Source of the DNA: Acidobacteriota bacterium
Lineage (GTDB): Bacteria > Acidobacteriota > UBA890 > WLXD01
Length of the DNA: 5,451 nucleotides
Reading direction: 5' to 3'
Assembly: GCA_022571615.1 (NCBI GenBank)
Contig: JACZXM010000246.1
Location: 1-5,451, forward strand
Under the pieces are notes generated by a model. That model was not told where the DNA came from. It saw nothing but the letters and a program-made list of their open reading frames with translations, and did no database searches. This document shows positions 3,343 to 5,451 of the stretch, piece by piece. Position 1 is the first letter of the stretch. Each line of letters opens with the position of its first letter. Position numbers and translations under genes: made by a program.

Positions 3343-5451
3343 TATGGACAAGCTATGATCGCGAGGACCAGCTCTCCGTTTAGAGTAGTGATACTGGTGC
3401 AACCGGCTCCGTCATGATCTTCGAGAATGATTTGTCCGCCTTCCACCGCAACCGTCGACTCGATAAAAAATGTTGGCGTACTCGTTCCCGTCATATGAAT
3501 CTGGGCAGTAGGCGCTGTTTCGCCGATACCAATCTGGCCGACATTGTCTATAACAAGATCCGGAGTCGTGAAAATACTTCCGCCGATGGCCGTTGATCGT
3601 GTGATTTCAAGCCCCCCGCCAACATTGAAGTTGAATCCGATCTGGAAGTTCTTCTGAGTATTTGACGATAGAAATAAAAGGCGTGATTGAGCATTTGCCG
3701 AAGCATCCCCTAGAGCGATAACAGTGTTTGCGTTCGTCCCGACATGCAGCGCGTGATCTGGAAATGAGTTACCGAGGCCAACCTGACCGGACGTTTCGAT
3801 CACCATACGATCTGTAGTGCCGAGTGTGGCGCTCTGCGAAACTTTGAAACTGTCCCCGGCGGTATTATCTGTTCCTATTGTCCAGGATTGAACGCTAGGG
3901 CCCGCAAAAAAGATATATGGATCGTCCGCCGACGTACCGCCCACTTTGATAGTTAATCTGGATGGCGAGTTAGCGGTGTTTGAGGTGTTCTCTACCTGAA
4001 ATTCAACACCAGCGCCGGACGAGTCCTTTTGTATGTGTAAGAGGACCGCCGGGGCGCCGCCGATGCCCACGTTCCCGCCCTCATCGGCGAGCAATATATC
4101 ACCCTTGGTCGCATTACTCGTTGAGCGCAGCGTCAGGTTGTTACTCGCGGCCGTACCCCCACGAAGGATCTGTCCTCCCGATTGACCGAGCAGGATCGCA
4201 GCACCCGCGCTCGTGACGTTCGCGGCGTCAGTCACGTCCGCTAACGCTTCGATGCCATCGAGTTTCGTTTTATCGGCCCCAGTCATGAAGCCATCAGCAC
4301 CGGACGCTATTACGTCTGCATGCTGAGTACCGCCTCCCCTCACGCCGTGCGCCGTATCGTTGGTGAGAACACCGGAACTCATGCCGTTGACTGTAGGGCT
4401 TGGGTAGGTTCCTGCGAGCCCTCCACTCGCGGAGCCTGATGGAGTTCTTGAATCCGCTGCGTCGTCAAGTGTAACATCCTTGTCGGGCATGTTGATGGTT
4501 CTGGTTGTGCCGGTCGTTAGAGCATCCGCTTCAATGGCTACGAGCTTGGTAGCATCAACACTTCCTTTGACTACAGCGGTGGAATCTACAATAGGCAATA
4601 TATCGCCCGTATCGACGGTATGATCACCTGAGAAAAAGGTTTGCGTTGTTGAGCCGTCACCTACGAGAATCCGATCCGATGTTGTATTCCATTCAATACG
4701 CCCCTCTGCCGTTGGAGCGGTACCTGTGGTGAGCGTAATGCTGCCAGCGGCAATAGTTAGCGCATTAGCTACCGTGCTGTCTGTGTGGCTATGCCCGTCA
4801 TCGTCGACGGTTGGGTTAGGATACGTTCCACCTAGGGCCCCTCCGGCTGTAGCGCCTTCATTCAAATAGACTGCGTCGAGTTCATCACAGCCCCCCTCTC
4901 CATCCAAGTAGGTCGTTGTACCAGCGCATACGGTATTTGCGTTCGTGTCCGTCGTATGAACGCCCGAGAAGAATGTCTGGGTCGTAGATCCATCCCCCAC
5001 AAGGATACGGTCGGTGCTTACGTTCCATTCAACGCGTCCCTCTATGGTTGGCGCCGTACCGCCGGCCAATGTGATATTAGAGCCTGAGCCCACCGTAAGG
5101 GTGTCGGCGATGGTGCTATCCGTGTGGCTGTGAGAATCATCAGTCACCGTGGGGTCGGGGTAGGTTCCCCCGAGATCTCCACCAGCAGATTCGCCAGCGT
5201 TGACATAGACGGCGTCGAGCTCATCACAATTTCCCTCGCCATCGAGGTAGGTTGTCGAGCCGGTGCAAATCGTGTTGGCATTGGTGTCCACCGTTGCTGT
5301 GTGATGAGCACTGACATCTACCGCATGTACGCTCACATCCACACCATCGATCGTCACAAGCGCATCTACCGTCAGGTTGCCGGTTAGGTTGTCGCCAGCA
5401 TCAAGCAGATACTGGGGATGATCATCATCTGCGAGCCCGGCTATGGCACCA
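3342..5451 (-). CDS. Phage tail fibre or stalk protein (5' end beyond the window)
   Basis: The frame is open from the right edge to a TAG at 3344-3342, at least 702 residues; the N-terminus is off the window. A GTG at 5357 is not the start, because tail-protein sequence continues in frame upstream (GLADDDHPQYLL, a recurrent phage tail motif, then NLTGNLTV). Numbered from that GTG: two tandem repeats, residues 24-136 and 137-248, each with CxGxTTYLDGEGxCDELDAVY, GGxLGGTYPxPTV, HSHTDST and RILVGDGSTTQTFFSG. A third GGLAGTYPSPTV follows, then GFMTGADKTKLDGIEALADVTD, another widespread tail motif. Three GIG-type stalk motifs come next (NVGIGGAP, QVGLGNSFP, QIGIGETAP), each followed by a Leu/Ile/Val-His pair or similar. 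The end is EDHDGAGCTSITTLNGELVLAIIACP-like, with Cys653 and Cys670. The protein should form a trimeric, beta-rich fibre for host recognition. No C-terminal S74 chaperone domain is seen. Lower GC than the host genes supports phage origin. Confidence 0.88.
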   Translation of the reverse strand, partial: GAIAGLADDDHPQYLLDAGDNLTGNLTVDALVTIDGVDVSVHAVDVSAHHTATVDTNANTICTGSTTYLDGEGNCDELDAVYVNAGESAGGDLGGTYPDPTVTDDSHSHTDSTIADTLTVGSGSNITLAGGTAPTIEGRVEWNVSTDRILVGDGSTTQTFFSGVHTTDTNANTVCAGTTTYLDGEGGCDELDAVYLNEGATAGGALGGTYPNPTVDDDGHSHTDSTVANALTIAAGSITLTTGTAPTAEGRIEWNTTSDRILVGDGSTTQTFFSGDHTVDTGDILPIVDSTAVVKGSVDATKLVAIEADALTTGTTRTINMPDKDVTLDDAADSRTPSGSASGGLAGTYPSPTVNGMSSGVLTNDTAHGVRGGGTQHADVIASGADGFMTGADKTKLDGIEALADVTDAANVTSAGAAILLGQSGGQILRGGTAASNNLTLRSTSNATKGDILLADEGGNVGIGGAPAVLLHIQKDSSGAGVEFQVENTSNTANSPSRLTIKVGGTSADDPYIFFAGPSVQSWTIGTDNTAGDSFKVSQSATLGTTDRMVIETSGQVGLGNSFPDHALHVGTNANTVIALGDASANAQSRLLFLSSNTQKNFQIGFNFNVGGGLEITRSTAIGGSIFTTPDLVIDNVGQIGIGETAPTAQIHMTGTSTPTFFIESTVAVEGGQIILEDHDGAGCTSITTLNGELVLAIIACP
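4614..4949 (-). repeat. Tail-fibre tandem repeat, unit 2 (112 residues)
   Basis: Directly follows unit 1, beginning DTNANTVCAG and ending TTQTFFSGDHTV. The protein is strongly conserved against unit 1 (DGEGxCDELDAVY, LGGTYPxPTV, RILVGDGSTTQTFFSG), while many third codon positions differ. A truncated third copy starts as DTGD and then diverges. Confidence 0.8.
4950..5288 (-). repeat. Tail-fibre tandem repeat, unit 1 (113 residues)
   Basis: In-frame coding repeat beginning DTNANTICTG and ending TTQTFFSGVHTT. It aligns with unit 2 along its whole length, with one extra residue in the stretch TVGSGSNITL. Two cysteines (31 and 44 from the GTG at 5357) lie 13 residues apart, as in unit 2. Confidence 0.8.

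Larger units (their letters stand above)
1761..5451 (-). mobile_element. Tailed phage or prophage, lysis-side end (partial)
   Basis: From about 1760 to the right edge all genes lie on the minus strand and form a phage late cluster: tail fibre, small unknown, lipoprotein, M15 endolysin, then small membrane proteins. The order tail then lysis is common at the end of temperate phage genomes. The tail gene is less GC-rich than the host genes on the left. No integrase, portal, terminase or capsid gene falls in the window, so phage type and completeness cannot be stated. The left boundary is placed where glycosyltransferase homology stops and is uncertain by some tens of bases. A misassembly joining a free phage contig to a bacterial contig is the alternative. 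Confidence 0.7.

Noticed and set aside
2129..3383. Plus-strand frames of 156-214 residues over the lysis genes
   Set aside because: They are shadows of the minus-strand M15 peptidase and its coupled neighbours, which carry recognisable motifs.
1..5451. CRISPR array, tRNA, rRNA, toxin-antitoxin or defence genes
   Set aside because: I looked on both strands and found no short regularly spaced repeats, no tRNA-like cloverleaf and no recognisable toxin or nuclease motifs. The only large repeats are coding repeats in the tail fibre.

Overview
The window joins two unlike pieces of DNA at about position 1760. The left piece (1 to about 1760) looks like the chromosome of a high-GC, Gram-negative-type bacterium: a sampled 60-base line (1201-1260) is about 72% G+C. 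The right piece (about 1760-5451) is the late end of a tailed phage or prophage, with every gene on the minus strand. Its tail gene is clearly less GC-rich: line 3901-3960 is about 48% G+C. Nothing here fixes the genus. The lipobox-type signal and the strong GC bias only fit a proteobacterium-like host loosely.

Host part. Two genes diverge from a 149-base gap. On the minus strand (717 to 1) is the first part of an exported, LVIVD-repeat-like protein with a signal peptide; it runs off the left edge. On the plus strand is a family-4 type glycosyltransferase, best started at a TTG at 867 behind a strong ribosome binding site. The glycosyltransferase is intact through its E-x7-E donor-site motif and the following VGGVPELL. 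Homology is then lost abruptly and 28 unrelated residues follow to a stop at 1845-1847. Roughly the last 50-70 residues of a normal family member are missing.

Phage part, in transcription order from right to left: a very long tail-fibre-like protein (5' end off the window) with two ~112-residue tandem repeats and a stalk with GIG motifs; a 69-residue unknown; a 94-residue putative lipoprotein; a 169-residue M15-type peptidase endolysin; a 64-residue coiled-coil protein with a C-terminal membrane segment; a 70-residue two-segment membrane protein resembling a holin; and a small single-segment membrane protein whose reading frame runs across the junction into the antisense of the glycosyltransferase. 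The last six genes are packed with abutting or overlapping stop/start codons (TAG|ATG, TGATG, TAATG, ATGA, GTGA), so they are almost certainly one translationally coupled lysis operon.

Best reading: this is the lysis-side end of a prophage inserted in, and truncating, a host glycosyltransferase gene. A metagenomic assembly chimera would look the same and cannot be excluded from this window. I see no CRISPR array, tRNA, rRNA, transposase, integrase or recognisable defence or other new system. The points most worth a second look are the junction, the unusual set of three small membrane proteins in the lysis module, and the cysteine-bearing tail repeats.
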